DNA of 64,000 nt from Cupriavidus alkaliphilus (GTDB taxonomy: Bacteria > Pseudomonadota > Gammaproteobacteria > Burkholderiales > Burkholderiaceae): positions 613,762 to 677,761 of the forward strand of contig NZ_FMAD01000002.1 in assembly GCF_900094595.1 (NCBI RefSeq), written 5' to 3'. Made by a program: the position numbers and the translations under genes. Positions 24,854 through 33,324 of this stretch are shown one piece after another. The notes under the pieces are model-generated. The model made no database searches, was not told the origin of the DNA, and saw only the letters and a list, made by a program, of their open reading frames with translations. The first letter of the stretch is position 1. Every line of letters starts with the position of its first letter.

Positions 24854-25528
24854 ATGAGCCAAACCTCTCCATCGGCCACCCGCACGGCCCCCCACAAGGC
24901 CATCGACACCGTCTATCCCGGCAACCTCTTCATGGTCGTTGCACCGTCGGGCGCGGGCAAGTCGACGCTGGTCAACGCGCTGCTGGCGCAAGACCCGGCC
25001 ATCCGCCTGTCGATCTCGCACACCACGCGCGCGCCACGCCCGGGCGAAGAAGACGGGCGCGAGTACCACTTCGTCACCGTCGATGCCTTCCGCGCCGCGC
25101 GCGACCGCGGCGACTTCCTGGAATGGGCCGAGGTGCACGGCAACTACTACGCGACCTCGCGCGTGTGGATCGAGCAGCAGATGGCGCAAGGCAACGACGT
25201 GCTGCTGGAGATCGACTGGCAGGGCGCGCAGCAGGTGCACCAGCGCTTTTCCAACGCGGTGGAGATCTTCATCCTGCCGCCGTCGCTGACCGCGCTGGAA
25301 GAGCGCCTGAAGAAGCGCGGCCAGGACGAGCCCAACGTGATCGTGCGCCGCCTGCTGGCGGCGGGCAGCGAGATGTCGCATGCGTCGGAGTCGGACTACG
25401 TCATCATCAACGAGGTCTTCGACGATGCGCTGGAAGAGCTGCGCAACGTTGTTCGGGCTACCCGTCTGCGCTTTTCGTCGCAAAAGGCACGGCACGCGGA
25501 GCTGTTCATCGAGCTCGGCATCCACTGA
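24854..25528 (+). CDS. gmk: Guanylate kinase
   Basis: 224 residues, slightly longer than the usual 205-210 because of a Ser/Thr-rich N-terminus. The enzyme phosphorylates GMP to GDP with ATP. Walker A is APSGAGKST (30-38), the GMP-binding region has [20 protein letters not shown], and LLEIDWQGA and [10 protein letters not shown] follow. It starts 18 bp after yicC and lies upstream of rpoZ and spoT, placing GTP supply next to (p)ppGpp metabolism. Confidence 0.97.
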
Positions 25529-25620
25529 GCCGAGGCACGCGAGCGCAGGCGCCGCCGGCGTTTTCCGCCGCGTGCTGTAAAATAGCAACCCAACAGGTTT
25601 TGTCCCAAGGTGGATTTGAT

Positions 25621-25824
25621 ATGGCGCGTATTACCGTCGAAGATTGTCTGAAACACATCCCGAATCGCTTCGAGCTCGCCCTGGCGGCCACGTACCGTGC
25701 GCGCCAGCTGGTGCAGGGCCACACGCCCAAGGTCGAAGCCAAGGACAAGCCGACCGTGGTGGCACTGCGCGAGATCGCGTCGGGCCAGGTCGGCATCGAG
25801 ATGCTGAAAAAGGTCCCGACCTGA
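25621..25824 (+). CDS. rpoZ: DNA-directed RNA polymerase omega subunit
   Basis: 67 residues, the usual size for beta-proteobacteria. The sequence begins [19 protein letters not shown] and holds the conserved [10 protein letters not shown] and [12 protein letters not shown]. Omega helps assemble RNA polymerase and forms part of one ppGpp-binding site, which fits its place just upstream of spoT. AAGGTGG at 25608-25614 precedes the ATG. A TAAAAT box at 25578-25583 could be a local promoter. Confidence 0.97.
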
Positions 25825-25906
25825 TCGACCAGGCGGCCCATGGCTCATCCCTGCATCGTGCCAGCACTGTTCCAGGCTCTCCAGCCGGATTCCCCGGGCC
25901 GCCGCC

Positions 25907-28444
25907 ATGCCATCGCCGCATCCGCCCTCCAAGCCTCCATCCCAGCCGTCGCCGACCGCCGTCGTGCCGGCGCCTGGCGATGCAGCCCCGCCCGCGGCGC
26001 GTAAGCGCACCATTCCGGGCCAGTCTTCCGTGAACGCGCGCACCGGCGCTCCCAATCTTCCCGATCCGCTCGGCGACGATGTCGTCGGCGAGCGCGCCGT
26101 CGCGCCCGCGCTGGCACCGGGCAAGGCGCGCGGCGCGGCGGTGCAGGATGAACTGGCCGCGGCGCAGCAAGTGGCGCCGCCGGCAGCCGACAGCCTGTTT
26201 ATCGATGCAGTGCTGGCGCAGTCATACCGGCACTTCTTCGGCCCGACCTCGCAGCCGGCGGTGCCGCCGCGCCAGCAAGTCATCTCCATCACCCGGCTGA
26301 TGGAGAAGCTCGCGTACCTGAAGGCGCCCGACCTGGCGCGCGTACGCGAGGCCTTCCAGTTTTCCGACGAGGCCCACCTGGGCCAGTACCGCCAGAGCGG
26401 CGAGCCCTACATCACCCATCCGGTGGCGGTGGCCGAGCTGTGTGCGGACTGGAAGCTGGACGTGCAGTCCATCATGGCGGCGCTGCTGCACGACGTGATG
26501 GAAGACCAGGGCATCACCAAGAGCGAGCTGGCCGAGAAATTCGGCCCCAAGGTCGCCGAACTGGTCGATGGCCTGACCAAGCTGGACAAGCTCGAATTCC
26601 AGAGCCGCGAGCAGGCGCAGGCGGAGAGTTTTCGCAAGATGCTGCTGGCGATGGCGCGCGACGTGCGCGTGATCCTGGTGAAGCTGGCCGACCGTACGCA
26701 CAACATGCGCACGCTCGACTTCGTGCCGCCGGAGAAGCGCCGCCGCATCGCGCTCGAGACCATGGAGATCTATGCGCCGATCGCGCACCGTCTCGGTCTC
26801 AACACGATCTACCGCGAGCTGCAGGAACTGTCGTTCAAGGTCGGCTCGCCGTTCCGCTACGCCACGCTCGAAAAAGCCGTCAAGGCCGCGCGCGGCAACC
26901 GGCGCGAGGTGGTCAAGCGCATTCTCGAGGCCGCGCAGAAGGGACTCGCCGATGCCGGCATCGTGGCCGAACTGTCCGGCCGCGAGAAAACGCTGTACAG
27001 CATCTATCGCAAGATGCACGACAAGCAGCTGTCGTTTTCGCAGGTGCTGGACGTGTACGGTTTCCGCGTGGTGGTGGAAACGCAGATGCACTGCTACATG
27101 GCGATGGGCGCGCTGCATGGCCTGTACAAGCCGATGCCCGGCAAGTTCAAGGACTACATCGCGATCCCCAAGATCAACGGCTACCAGTCGCTGCACACCA
27201 CGCTGGTCGGTCCGTTCGGCACGCCGGTGGAGTTCCAGATCCGCACGCGCGACATGCACCAGATCGCCGAGGCTGGCGTGGCCGCGCACTGGATGTACAA
27301 GCACCAGGCCGACCACGCCAACGATATCCAGCAGCAGGCGCACCAGTGGCTGCAGTCATTGCTCGATATCCAGAGCCAGACCGGCGATTCGCAGGAATTC
27401 CTCGAGCACGTCAAGATCGACCTGTTCCCCGACGCGGTCTACGTGTTCACGCCCAAGGGCCATATCCGCGCGCTGCCGCGCGGCGCCACCGCGCTGGACT
27501 TTGCCTACGCGGTGCACAGCGACCTGGGCAACCAGTGCGTCGCGGTCAAGATCAACAACGAGATGCTGCCGCTGCGCACCGAGCTCAAGAGCGGCGACAT
27601 CGTCGAGGTGGTGACCGCCCCTTACTCCAAGCCCAACCCCGCCTGGCTGTCGTTCGTGCGCACCGGCAAGGCGCGCGCGGCGATCCGCCACTACCTGAAG
27701 ACCACCAAGCTGGACGAGGCGATCCAGCTCGGCGAGCGCCTGCTGGAGCAGTCGGCGCGCCAGCTCGGCATCGAACTGAAGGCGGTGCCGCAGTCGGTGT
27801 GGGACCGCATGATCCAGTGGACCGGCAACAAGCAGCGCGAAGACATCTTCGCCGACCTGGCGCTGGGCCGGCGCGTGCCGGCGGTGGTGGCCAAGCGCAT
27901 GGAGATCCTGCTGCAGGAGCTGTCCGGCGACGTCGACAGCGCGCTGCTGGCGGCGGTGCAGACCTTTGCCGGCGAGGAAGCGCCCGCGGTGCCGATCACC
28001 GGCGACGAGGGCATGTCGATGATCTTCTCGGCATGCTGCCGCCCGATCCCCGGCGATTCGATCGTCGGCTACCTGGGCAAGGGCGAAGGGCTGCAGATCC
28101 ACGTGCAGGACTGCAAGATCGCCAAGCGCCTGCACAGCAAGGATCCCGAGCACTGGATCGACGTGATGTGGGCCAAGAAGACCACGCGCGCCTTCGATGT
28201 GTCGATCAAGGTGATGGTGCGCAACGTCAAGGGCATCGTCGCGCGCGTGGCGGCGGACCTGACCGCGGCCGACGCCAACGTTGCCCACGTGGCGATGGAG
28301 CAGCAGGACGCCGGCCAGCAGGAAGCCACCTACATGCAGTTCATCATCCAGGTGCAGAACCGCCTGCACCTGGCCAACGTGATGCGCGGGCTGCGCCGCA
28401 ACCCCGACGTCATCCGCATCTTCCGCGACCGCAACGATAATTGA
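25907..28444 (+). CDS. spoT: Bifunctional (p)ppGpp synthetase/hydrolase SpoT
   Basis: 845 residues, against about 700 for E. coli SpoT; the extra length is a Pro/Ala-rich N-terminal region of about 100 residues that may be disordered or reflect a start chosen too early. The HD hydrolase has YITHPVAVAEL and HDVMED (195-200) intact. The synthetase domain has KFKDYIAIPKINGYQSLHTT; KFKD rather than ExDD marks the bifunctional type. TGS (about 515-575), the helical domain with SACCRPIPGDSIVGY, and a C-terminal ACT domain follow. It sets stringent-response alarmone levels. Last gene of yicC-gmk-rpoZ-spoT, converging on greB. Confidence 0.96.
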   Translation: MPSPHPPSKPPSQPSPTAVVPAPGDAAPPAARKRTIPGQSSVNARTGAPNLPDPLGDDVVGERAVAPALAPGKARGAAVQDELAAAQQVAPPAADSLFIDAVLAQSYRHFFGPTSQPAVPPRQQVISITRLMEKLAYLKAPDLARVREAFQFSDEAHLGQYRQSGEPYITHPVAVAELCADWKLDVQSIMAALLHDVMEDQGITKSELAEKFGPKVAELVDGLTKLDKLEFQSREQAQAESFRKMLLAMARDVRVILVKLADRTHNMRTLDFVPPEKRRRIALETMEIYAPIAHRLGLNTIYRELQELSFKVGSPFRYATLEKAVKAARGNRREVVKRILEAAQKGLADAGIVAELSGREKTLYSIYRKMHDKQLSFSQVLDVYGFRVVVETQMHCYMAMGALHGLYKPMPGKFKDYIAIPKINGYQSLHTTLVGPFGTPVEFQIRTRDMHQIAEAGVAAHWMYKHQADHANDIQQQAHQWLQSLLDIQSQTGDSQEFLEHVKIDLFPDAVYVFTPKGHIRALPRGATALDFAYAVHSDLGNQCVAVKINNEMLPLRTELKSGDIVEVVTAPYSKPNPAWLSFVRTGKARAAIRHYLKTTKLDEAIQLGERLLEQSARQLGIELKAVPQSVWDRMIQWTGNKQREDIFADLALGRRVPAVVAKRMEILLQELSGDVDSALLAAVQTFAGEEAPAVPITGDEGMSMIFSACCRPIPGDSIVGYLGKGEGLQIHVQDCKIAKRLHSKDPEHWIDVMWAKKTTRAFDVSIKVMVRNVKGIVARVAADLTAADANVAHVAMEQQDAGQQEATYMQFIIQVQNRLHLANVMRGLRRNPDVIRIFRDRNDN

Positions 28445-28459
28445 GGCGCCGGCGCCGGC

Positions 28460-29023
28460 TTACTGCCCGCGCGCCGGGTAGCGGACTTCCAGGATATCGA
28501 TCTGCTCGACGCCGGCCGGCGTGCGCAACGCCACGGTGTCGCCTTCGCGCGCCTTGAGCAGCGCCTTGGCGATTGGCGAGATCCAGCTGACGTGGTTGTG
28601 GTCGAGGTCGACCTCGTCCATGCCGACGATGGTGATGGTGGTCTCTTCGCCCGACGCGTGCGCGTAGGTGACGGTGGCGCCAAAGAAGATCTGGTCGTTG
28701 TCGCCCTGCAGGGACGGGTCGACCACTTCGGCCTTGTCCAGGCGGCGCGTCAGGAAGCGGATGCGGCGGTCGATCTCGCGCAGGCGCTTCTTGCCATAGA
28801 GATAGTCGCCGTTCTCGGAGCGGTCGCCGTTGGACGCCGCCCACGAGACGATCTGCACCACGTCGGGCCGCTCGACATCGATCAGGTGCATCAACTCATT
28901 ACGCAGGCGCGCATAGCCTTGCGCAGTGATGTAGTTCTTGGTGCCGGGTGGCAGCGGCGCTGCGCCTTCGGGAAGATCGTCGTCCTCGTCGCCCGAGGAC
29001 TCTTTGACAAATGCCTTGTTCAT
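28460..29023 (-). CDS. greB: Transcription elongation factor GreB
   Basis: 187 residues from ATG 29023 (an ATG at 29035 adds four). The N-terminal coiled coil carries the tip acidic residues in NGDRSENGDYLYGKKRLREIDRR, which enter the RNA polymerase secondary channel and stimulate cleavage of backtracked RNA. The C-terminal FKBP-like domain has WISPIAKALLKAREGDTVAL. An acidic extension (SSGDEDDDLPEG) precedes the Gre core. It converges on spoT with a 15-bp gap. Confidence 0.94.
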   Translation of the reverse strand: MNKAFVKESSGDEDDDLPEGAAPLPPGTKNYITAQGYARLRNELMHLIDVERPDVVQIVSWAASNGDRSENGDYLYGKKRLREIDRRIRFLTRRLDKAEVVDPSLQGDNDQIFFGATVTYAHASGEETTITIVGMDEVDLDHNHVSWISPIAKALLKAREGDTVALRTPAGVEQIDILEVRYPARGQ

Positions 29024-29138
29024 GGTCCGGATCACTTCTTCAGTCTGCCATTATAGGAAAAGCCCGCTGGCAGGCCGCGCCACGGCGGGCCTGCCTCGAC
29101 CCGCCCCGATAAAGATCACAAAAAAGTTGGAAGGGGGC

Positions 29139-29166
29139 TTCACAAAAACAAAAACTGGGTTATAAT
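29139..29166 (+). promoter_or_regulatory. tRNA-Arg promoter
   Basis: TTCACA (29139-29144) and consensus TATAAT (29161-29166), spacer 16 bp, 13 bp before the mature tRNA end. The same -35 hexamer is found before tRNA-Thr at 53954-53959. Confidence 0.75.
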
Positions 29167-29179
29167 CTTTTTCTCGCGT

Positions 29180-29256
29180 GCGGCTGTAGCTCAGTTGGAT
29201 AGAGTACTTGGCTACGAACCAAGGGGTCGTGGGTTCGAATCCTGCCAGCCGCGCCA
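29180..29256 (+). tRNA. tRNA-Arg (anticodon ACG)
   Basis: 77 nt with encoded CCA. Acceptor arm GCGGCTG pairs with CAGCCGC, discriminator G, anticodon stem TTGGC and loop CTACGAA, T arm GTTCGAATC. The wobble A34 should be converted to inosine. Confidence 0.97.
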
Positions 29257-29273
29257 CCTATGCAGAAAGAAGA

Positions 29274-29300
29274 GGGCTTCCGGAAACGGAAGCCCTTTTT
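29274..29300 (+). terminator. Rho-independent terminator of tRNA-Arg
   Basis: Nine-bp stem GGGCTTCCG (29274-29282) with CGGAAGCCC (29287-29295), GAAA tetraloop and five T. Confidence 0.93.
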
Positions 29301-29356
29301 CTTTGCCGTTCAGGTTTTGCCGTTCAGGTTTTGCCGTTCAGGTTTTGCCGTTCAGG
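29301..29356. repeat. Tandem repeat, four 14-bp units
   Basis: Unit TTTTGCCGTTCAGG in four head-to-tail copies at 29301-29314, 29315-29328, 29329-29342 and 29343-29356; the first has C for the leading T, the others are identical. It starts directly after the T-tract of the tRNA-Arg terminator and is non-coding. Confidence 0.95.
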
Positions 29357-29452
29357 TGTGTGCGCCGTCTTGCCGCGCGCGCGTTATGCCTTGCGGTCGC
29401 GCGTGTCGCCTCCTAGTCTCGAAGAACCATCACGGATCCGGGAGTCGCTCGC

Positions 29453-29713
29453 ATGGGCAACGCTGACTGGCGCGTCGAGGCATATCGCGGTATGGACGTC
29501 TACGTCCTGGTGTCGCCGCAGGGGCAGGGCAGCATCGGTCGTTGGGGTTACGAGGTGCGCGTGTCGCAGGAAGGTGCCGATCCGGCCGATGCCGGCGATA
29601 CCGAACTGCTCGCCAGCGGGCCACAGCAGTTCGCCACGCGCCATGCGGCCGAGGTGGCTGCGTTCGGTGCCGGCTATGCGCTGGTCGATCGCCTGCTGGG
29701 ACCTGCCGAATAA
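29453..29713 (+). CDS. Small conserved-looking protein of unknown function
   Basis: 86 residues. The composition is ordinary for a soluble protein: a beta-rich N-terminal half (WRVEAYRGMDVYVLVSPQG, then WGYEVRVSQEG) and a helical C-terminus (HAAEVAAFGAGYALVDRLL). No signal peptide, membrane segment or metal motif. It lies between two tRNA genes and is probably transcribed alone. I do not recognise the family. It is counted as real because codon use matches its neighbours and no other frame is better. Confidence 0.65.
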   Translation: MGNADWRVEAYRGMDVYVLVSPQGQGSIGRWGYEVRVSQEGADPADAGDTELLASGPQQFATRHAAEVAAFGAGYALVDRLLGPAE

Positions 29714-29811
29714 GTGTGGCACGTCATTGCACGCGCAGCGGTTTATATCATGTTGTGATGTATCGGCTTGCCCCGGTGGCGAATGATTTGATGCGCCGAC
29801 GCAAATAGTGC

Positions 29812-29840
29812 TTGCCATGCGCCGTCGGATCACCCATAAT
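29812..29840 (+). promoter_or_regulatory. tRNA-fMet promoter
   Basis: TTGCCA (29812-29817) and CATAAT (29835-29840) with a 17-bp spacer, 14 bp before the mature tRNA end. Confidence 0.75.
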
Positions 29841-29854
29841 CCATCTCCTTCAGA

Positions 29855-29930
29855 CGCGGGGTGGAGCAGTTGGCAGCTCGTCGGGCTCATAACCCGAAGG
29901 TCGCAGGTTCAAGTCCTGCCCCCGCAACCA
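29855..29930 (+). tRNA. Initiator tRNA-fMet (anticodon CAT)
   Basis: 76 nt with encoded CCA. The first base C faces A at the acceptor end (CGCGGGG with CCCCGCA), the unpaired 1-72 position that marks initiators. The anticodon stem has the initiator GGG/CCC pairs around CTCATAA. T arm GTTCAAGTC. Confidence 0.97.
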
Positions 29931-30069
29931 ACACCTGGCATCAGCCAGCCGCGGCAACCGCCACGATCCCTCAAGCGTTGTTCCCCAGGCCGTCCGGCCA
30001 GCTTCCCTTAGTGTTTTGACATCGATGCCAATGCGGCCACTGCACGCATGGAATCGCAGCGCATCAACG

Positions 30070-30351
30070 TCATGCCGGCACGCGTTCCGCCGCAAGCCTG
30101 AAGGTATCGCGCACCAGCGGCTGGTCTTCGCGTTCGGCGGCATCGGCGCGATCGCGCAAGCGCGCGGCGAGTACCGTCAGCGTTCCCTGTGCCTGCGGCC
30201 CGCCGGCGGCCTGGCACTTGGTCACGGCTTCGCGCATCACCGCATCGAGTTCGCCGCTGACGTCGGCGCCATCGAAGGCGCTGACCGAAAGGGCCGAGAT
30301 GCGTTCCAGGTAGAGATTGACCAGCGCTTCGTCGTGTAGCGGTTCGGACAT
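30070..30351 (-). CDS. Small helical protein of unknown function
   Basis: 93 residues from ATG 30351, set by GGAGA a few bases upstream. The sequence is strongly helical and acidic at the N-terminus (SEPLHDEALVNLYLERISAL) with LAARLRDRADAAERE and RDTFRLAAERVPA later. No signal peptide or known motif. It diverges from the PKHD hydroxylase gene, sharing a 149-bp gap that carries a Fur-like site. Family not recognised. Confidence 0.7.
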   Translation of the reverse strand: MSEPLHDEALVNLYLERISALSVSAFDGADVSGELDAVMREAVTKCQAAGGPQAQGTLTVLAARLRDRADAAEREDQPLVRDTFRLAAERVPA

Positions 30352-30417
30352 GTCTTCTCCTTGTCGATGGCGGCATACACCAACCATTGTAGTGAAGGCA
30401 CCGCCTGCGCGGGATCA

Positions 30418-30436
30418 AACAATAATGATTCTTGTT
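30418..30436. promoter_or_regulatory. Possible Fur box
   Basis: AACAATAATGATTCTTGTT is 19 bp with inverted 5-bp arms and matches the classical Fur consensus at 11 of 19 positions by hand count. It lies between the divergent 93-residue protein and the PKHD hydroxylase gene. Iron control is known for PiuC/YbiX genes in other bacteria. Confidence 0.5.
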
Positions 30437-30500
30437 CGGGCCCTGTGCGGGGTTCCCATAAAATGGGCGCTTGCCGATTTATCCCGACGTAGAAGCCACC

Positions 30501-31184
30501 ATGATGCTGCAGATCCCCGACGTATTGACCAAAGCCCAGGTCGCGCAAGTGCGCGAGATCATCGACGCGGCGCCCTGGGCCAACGGCAACGAAACCTCGG
30601 GCTACCAGTCAGCGCTGGCCAAGCGCAACCTGCAGCTGCCCGAGGGTTCGCCGGCGGCGCGGCAGGTCGGCGACCTGATCCAGGACGCATTGGGCAACCA
30701 TGCATTGTTCTTCTCGGCGGCACTGCCACTGAAGGTCTATCCGCCGCTGTTCAATCGCTATGAGGGCGGGCATACCTTTGCCAACCATGTCGACAACGCG
30801 ATCCGCTATCTGCGCGGCACCAGCTTTCGCATCCGCAGCGACCTGTCGGCGACGCTGTTCCTGACCGAACCGGAAGACTACGACGGCGGCGAGCTGGTGG
30901 TCGAGGACACCTACGGGCAGCAGCGCGTGAAACTGCCGGCCGGGCACATGGTGCTGTACCCGGCCACCAGCATTCACCACGTGACGCCGGTCACGCGCGG
31001 GGCGCGGGTGTCGTCGTTCTTCTGGATCCAGAGCATGGTCCGCGACGACGGTCAGCGCGCGATGCTGTTCGAACTCGACGGGCGTATCCGCCAGGTGGCG
31101 CAGGAACTTGGCCAGGCGCACGAATCGGTGATCGGCCTGACCGGCGTCTATCACAACCTGCTGCGGCGCTGGGCCGACGCCTGA
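30501..31184 (+). CDS. Fe(II)/2-oxoglutarate PKHD-type hydroxylase (PiuC/YbiX family)
   Basis: 227 residues, the usual size. The double-stranded beta-helix dioxygenase core has the iron facial triad H96-x-D98 in [10 protein letters not shown] and H159 in [11 protein letters not shown], with an Arg about ten residues later for 2-oxoglutarate. [18 protein letters not shown] is typical of the family. The proteins are linked to iron uptake, usually beside TonB siderophore receptors; no receptor is adjacent here. ATG 30501 is followed directly by a second ATG. The site at 30418-30436 suggests Fur control. Confidence 0.92.
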   Translation: MMLQIPDVLTKAQVAQVREIIDAAPWANGNETSGYQSALAKRNLQLPEGSPAARQVGDLIQDALGNHALFFSAALPLKVYPPLFNRYEGGHTFANHVDNAIRYLRGTSFRIRSDLSATLFLTEPEDYDGGELVVEDTYGQQRVKLPAGHMVLYPATSIHHVTPVTRGARVSSFFWIQSMVRDDGQRAMLFELDGRIRQVAQELGQAHESVIGLTGVYHNLLRRWADA

Positions 31185-31242
31185 GCGCTGCCGGCGCCCA
31201 CCAGGGCGCGCGGCGCTGCCTTGACCAGGATGCGGGGGGCGG

Positions 31243-31551
31243 CTATTTGTCGCGCCGCCGCTGGCTTTGCAACAGTTCGATAGGGGAGGGCTGGATGCGC
31301 CGTCGCGCAGGACGCAGCGCCCGGTTCGGCCACAGCACATAGTTGGTGTGCGGGTCCAGCGGCTTGCCGAAGTACGAGACCCAGACCTGTACGCCCTGCT
31401 CGGTTTCGGCAACGATGGCCGCGACGGCGCGCGCCGCGGCGGACGGGGACTTGAGCAGCTCGGCCAGGGCTTCGACGCCCTGCACGACATGGTGCTTCAC
31501 CCCTGCAAACCATGCGTACTGACGCATGGCGGACAACAAACGCTTGGTCAT
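31243..31551 (-). CDS. Small basic protein of unknown function
   Basis: 102 residues from ATG 31551; the open frame goes on to 31647. The N-terminal half is helical (MTKRLLSAMRQYAWFAGVKH, then ALAELLKSPSAAARAVAAI), the C-terminal third is Arg/Pro-rich (LRPARRRIQPSP). The pattern loosely recalls small phasin-like or nucleic-acid-binding proteins, but no motif supports either. It lies between the PKHD gene and the MocR regulator gene, both with ordinary gaps. Function unknown. Confidence 0.65.
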   Translation of the reverse strand: MTKRLLSAMRQYAWFAGVKHHVVQGVEALAELLKSPSAAARAVAAIVAETEQGVQVWVSYFGKPLDPHTNYVLWPNRALRPARRRIQPSPIELLQSQRRRDK

Positions 31552-31705
31552 GAACGCGACTCGGGTTGTTTGGAAGTGCGAATGAGACTTTCGGACATCC
31601 GTTTTGTTCACAGCAAATTCACCCGGCAAGCATGACTGAGGCGCCATGTCGAAGGTGGGTCACCTGCCTGCCGTGCGTGGCTGACGTCTCCCGGTGCCGG
31701 CCGCA

Positions 31706-33154
31706 TCACGCGGGGCGCGGCGGGGCGGGAGCCAAGGCAGAGAGTACCATCGCCAGCCGGTCCAGGGCAGGGTCGATATCCAGCAGGTCGATCGCGCCGA
31801 AGCCCAGCAGCAGCCCGGCACAACTGGGTGGCGGGCTGGCATAGCAAGGGTCCAGCGTGGCCAGTTCCAGATCCGCCAGCCGTGCCATCGACACCAGCGC
31901 CTCGGTGGCCACCGGCACCCGCAGCCGTGCCGCCAGGTGGAAGCCGGCCACCGCCGGCAGCGGCTCCAGCCACGGCGACAGGTCACCCTGCAGCCGCGCC
32001 AGCAAGCGCGCGCGGCGCTGGGCATGGCGCGCGTGCGAACGCCGGATATGGCGCAGCAAGTGGCCTTCCGCCAGAAAGCGCGCCAGCGCCTGCTGCAGCA
32101 GCGTCGGTGTGTACCAGTCCATCAGATGCTTGACCTTGCGCGCCGCCGGCATCAGCCACGGCGGCACCACCACGTAGCCGCCGCGCAGGTTGGCCGCCAG
32201 GGTCTTGGAGAACGTGCCCAGGTAGACCACGCGGCCGTGCCGGTCCAGCGTCTGCAGCGCATCCAGCGCCTGGCCGCCGTAGCGGAACTCGCTGTCGTAG
32301 TCGTCTTCGAGGATCACCGCATGGCGGCGCGCGGCCCAGTCGAGCAGGGCCTGGCGCCGCGACAGGCTCATCGGCACGCCCAGCGGCGACTGGTGCGAGG
32401 GCGTGACATAGACCAGGGTGGCGTCGTTGGGCAGCGCCGCCACCACCAGCCCTTCGTCGTCGACCGGCACCGGCATGACCCGCGCGCCGAGGCCCTGGAA
32501 CAAGGCGCGCGCCATCGGGTAGCCGGGGTCCTCCATCGCCACCACCGCGCCCGGCCCGAGCAGCAGCCGCGCCAGCAGGTCGATGCCCTGTTGCGCGCCG
32601 CTGGTGACGAGGATGTCGGTCGGCGCACTCTGCACGCCGCGGGTAAAGGCGATATGGCGCGCGATCGCCTGGCGCAGCGGCATCTCGCCGGCGGCATCGG
32701 CGGGGCCGGGTGTGCGCGTGCGCTCGGCCGCGAGCGCCGCGCGCACGCAGCGCGCCCAGGCTTCATGTGGAAAGCGGGTGGTCTCGGCCTGGCCGGGCTG
32801 GAAGGCGTAGCGTGCGCCGCTCGTCGGGGCCAGGAACGGCGTCGGCACGGCCAGCCAGCGCTGCACCGCCGGCGGCAGCACCGGCGCCGCGGCAATGCGC
32901 ACCGCCGGCCGCGCCAGGCCCTGGGAGACATAGGTGCCGTCGCCGACGCGCGCGTGCAGCCAGCCTTCAGCCACCAGCCGCTCGTAGGCGGTGGTCACGG
33001 TCTTGCGCGCCACGCCCAGCTGCGTGCCGAGCAGGCGCGACGGCGGCATGCGCGCGCCGGCTTCCAGCCGGCCGCCCTGGATCGCGTCGCGGATGTGGTG
33101 GACGATCTGCGCGGTCAGGTCGCCGGCGTGGTCCAGGGCGAGGTGCAGTTCCAT
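31706..33154 (-). CDS. MocR/GabR-type regulator (GntR HTH fused to aminotransferase domain)
   Basis: 482 residues from ATG 33154. The GntR winged helix covers about residues 10-80 (IRDAIQGGRLEAGARMPPSR, GVARKTVTTAYERLVAEGWL). The fold-type I aminotransferase domain follows, with the PLP-binding Lys in YLGTFSKTLAANLR and VILEDDYDSEFRYGG. Such proteins sense PLP or an amino compound and activate or repress a divergent gene. The divergent partner is an AhpD-like protein, and the gap carries ATTGG-type repeats that suit a MocR operator. Confidence 0.94.
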   Translation of the reverse strand: MELHLALDHAGDLTAQIVHHIRDAIQGGRLEAGARMPPSRLLGTQLGVARKTVTTAYERLVAEGWLHARVGDGTYVSQGLARPAVRIAAAPVLPPAVQRWLAVPTPFLAPTSGARYAFQPGQAETTRFPHEAWARCVRAALAAERTRTPGPADAAGEMPLRQAIARHIAFTRGVQSAPTDILVTSGAQQGIDLLARLLLGPGAVVAMEDPGYPMARALFQGLGARVMPVPVDDEGLVVAALPNDATLVYVTPSHQSPLGVPMSLSRRQALLDWAARRHAVILEDDYDSEFRYGGQALDALQTLDRHGRVVYLGTFSKTLAANLRGGYVVVPPWLMPAARKVKHLMDWYTPTLLQQALARFLAEGHLLRHIRRSHARHAQRRARLLARLQGDLSPWLEPLPAVAGFHLAARLRVPVATEALVSMARLADLELATLDPCYASPPPSCAGLLLGFGAIDLLDIDPALDRLAMVLSALAPAPPRPA

Positions 33155-33174
33155 GGCGTATGGCGTCGATCTCG

Positions 33175-33220
33175 ATTGGTCTACTGATTTTGCCAAAAAT
33201 TGGCAGTGTACGGAGCCAAT
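33175..33220. promoter_or_regulatory. ATTGG repeat cluster, candidate MocR operator
   Basis: Direct repeats ATTGGTCTAC (33175-33184) and ATTGGCAGTGTAC (33199-33211), a perfect inverted repeat TGCCAA-AAA-TTGGCA (33191-33205) and an inverted CCAAT (33216-33220) lie between the MocR start (33154) and the AhpD-like start (33325). Repeats of this kind are typical of MocR targets. Confidence 0.6.
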
Positions 33221-33324
33221 GCAGGCGTCTATCTTTCATTCCGTCGGGCGCCAGACCAGCGCCCGCTGCATCGAACCCGAATCCAACCTGCTCAACTTGC
33301 TGAACCTGCTTAAGGAGATCGATC

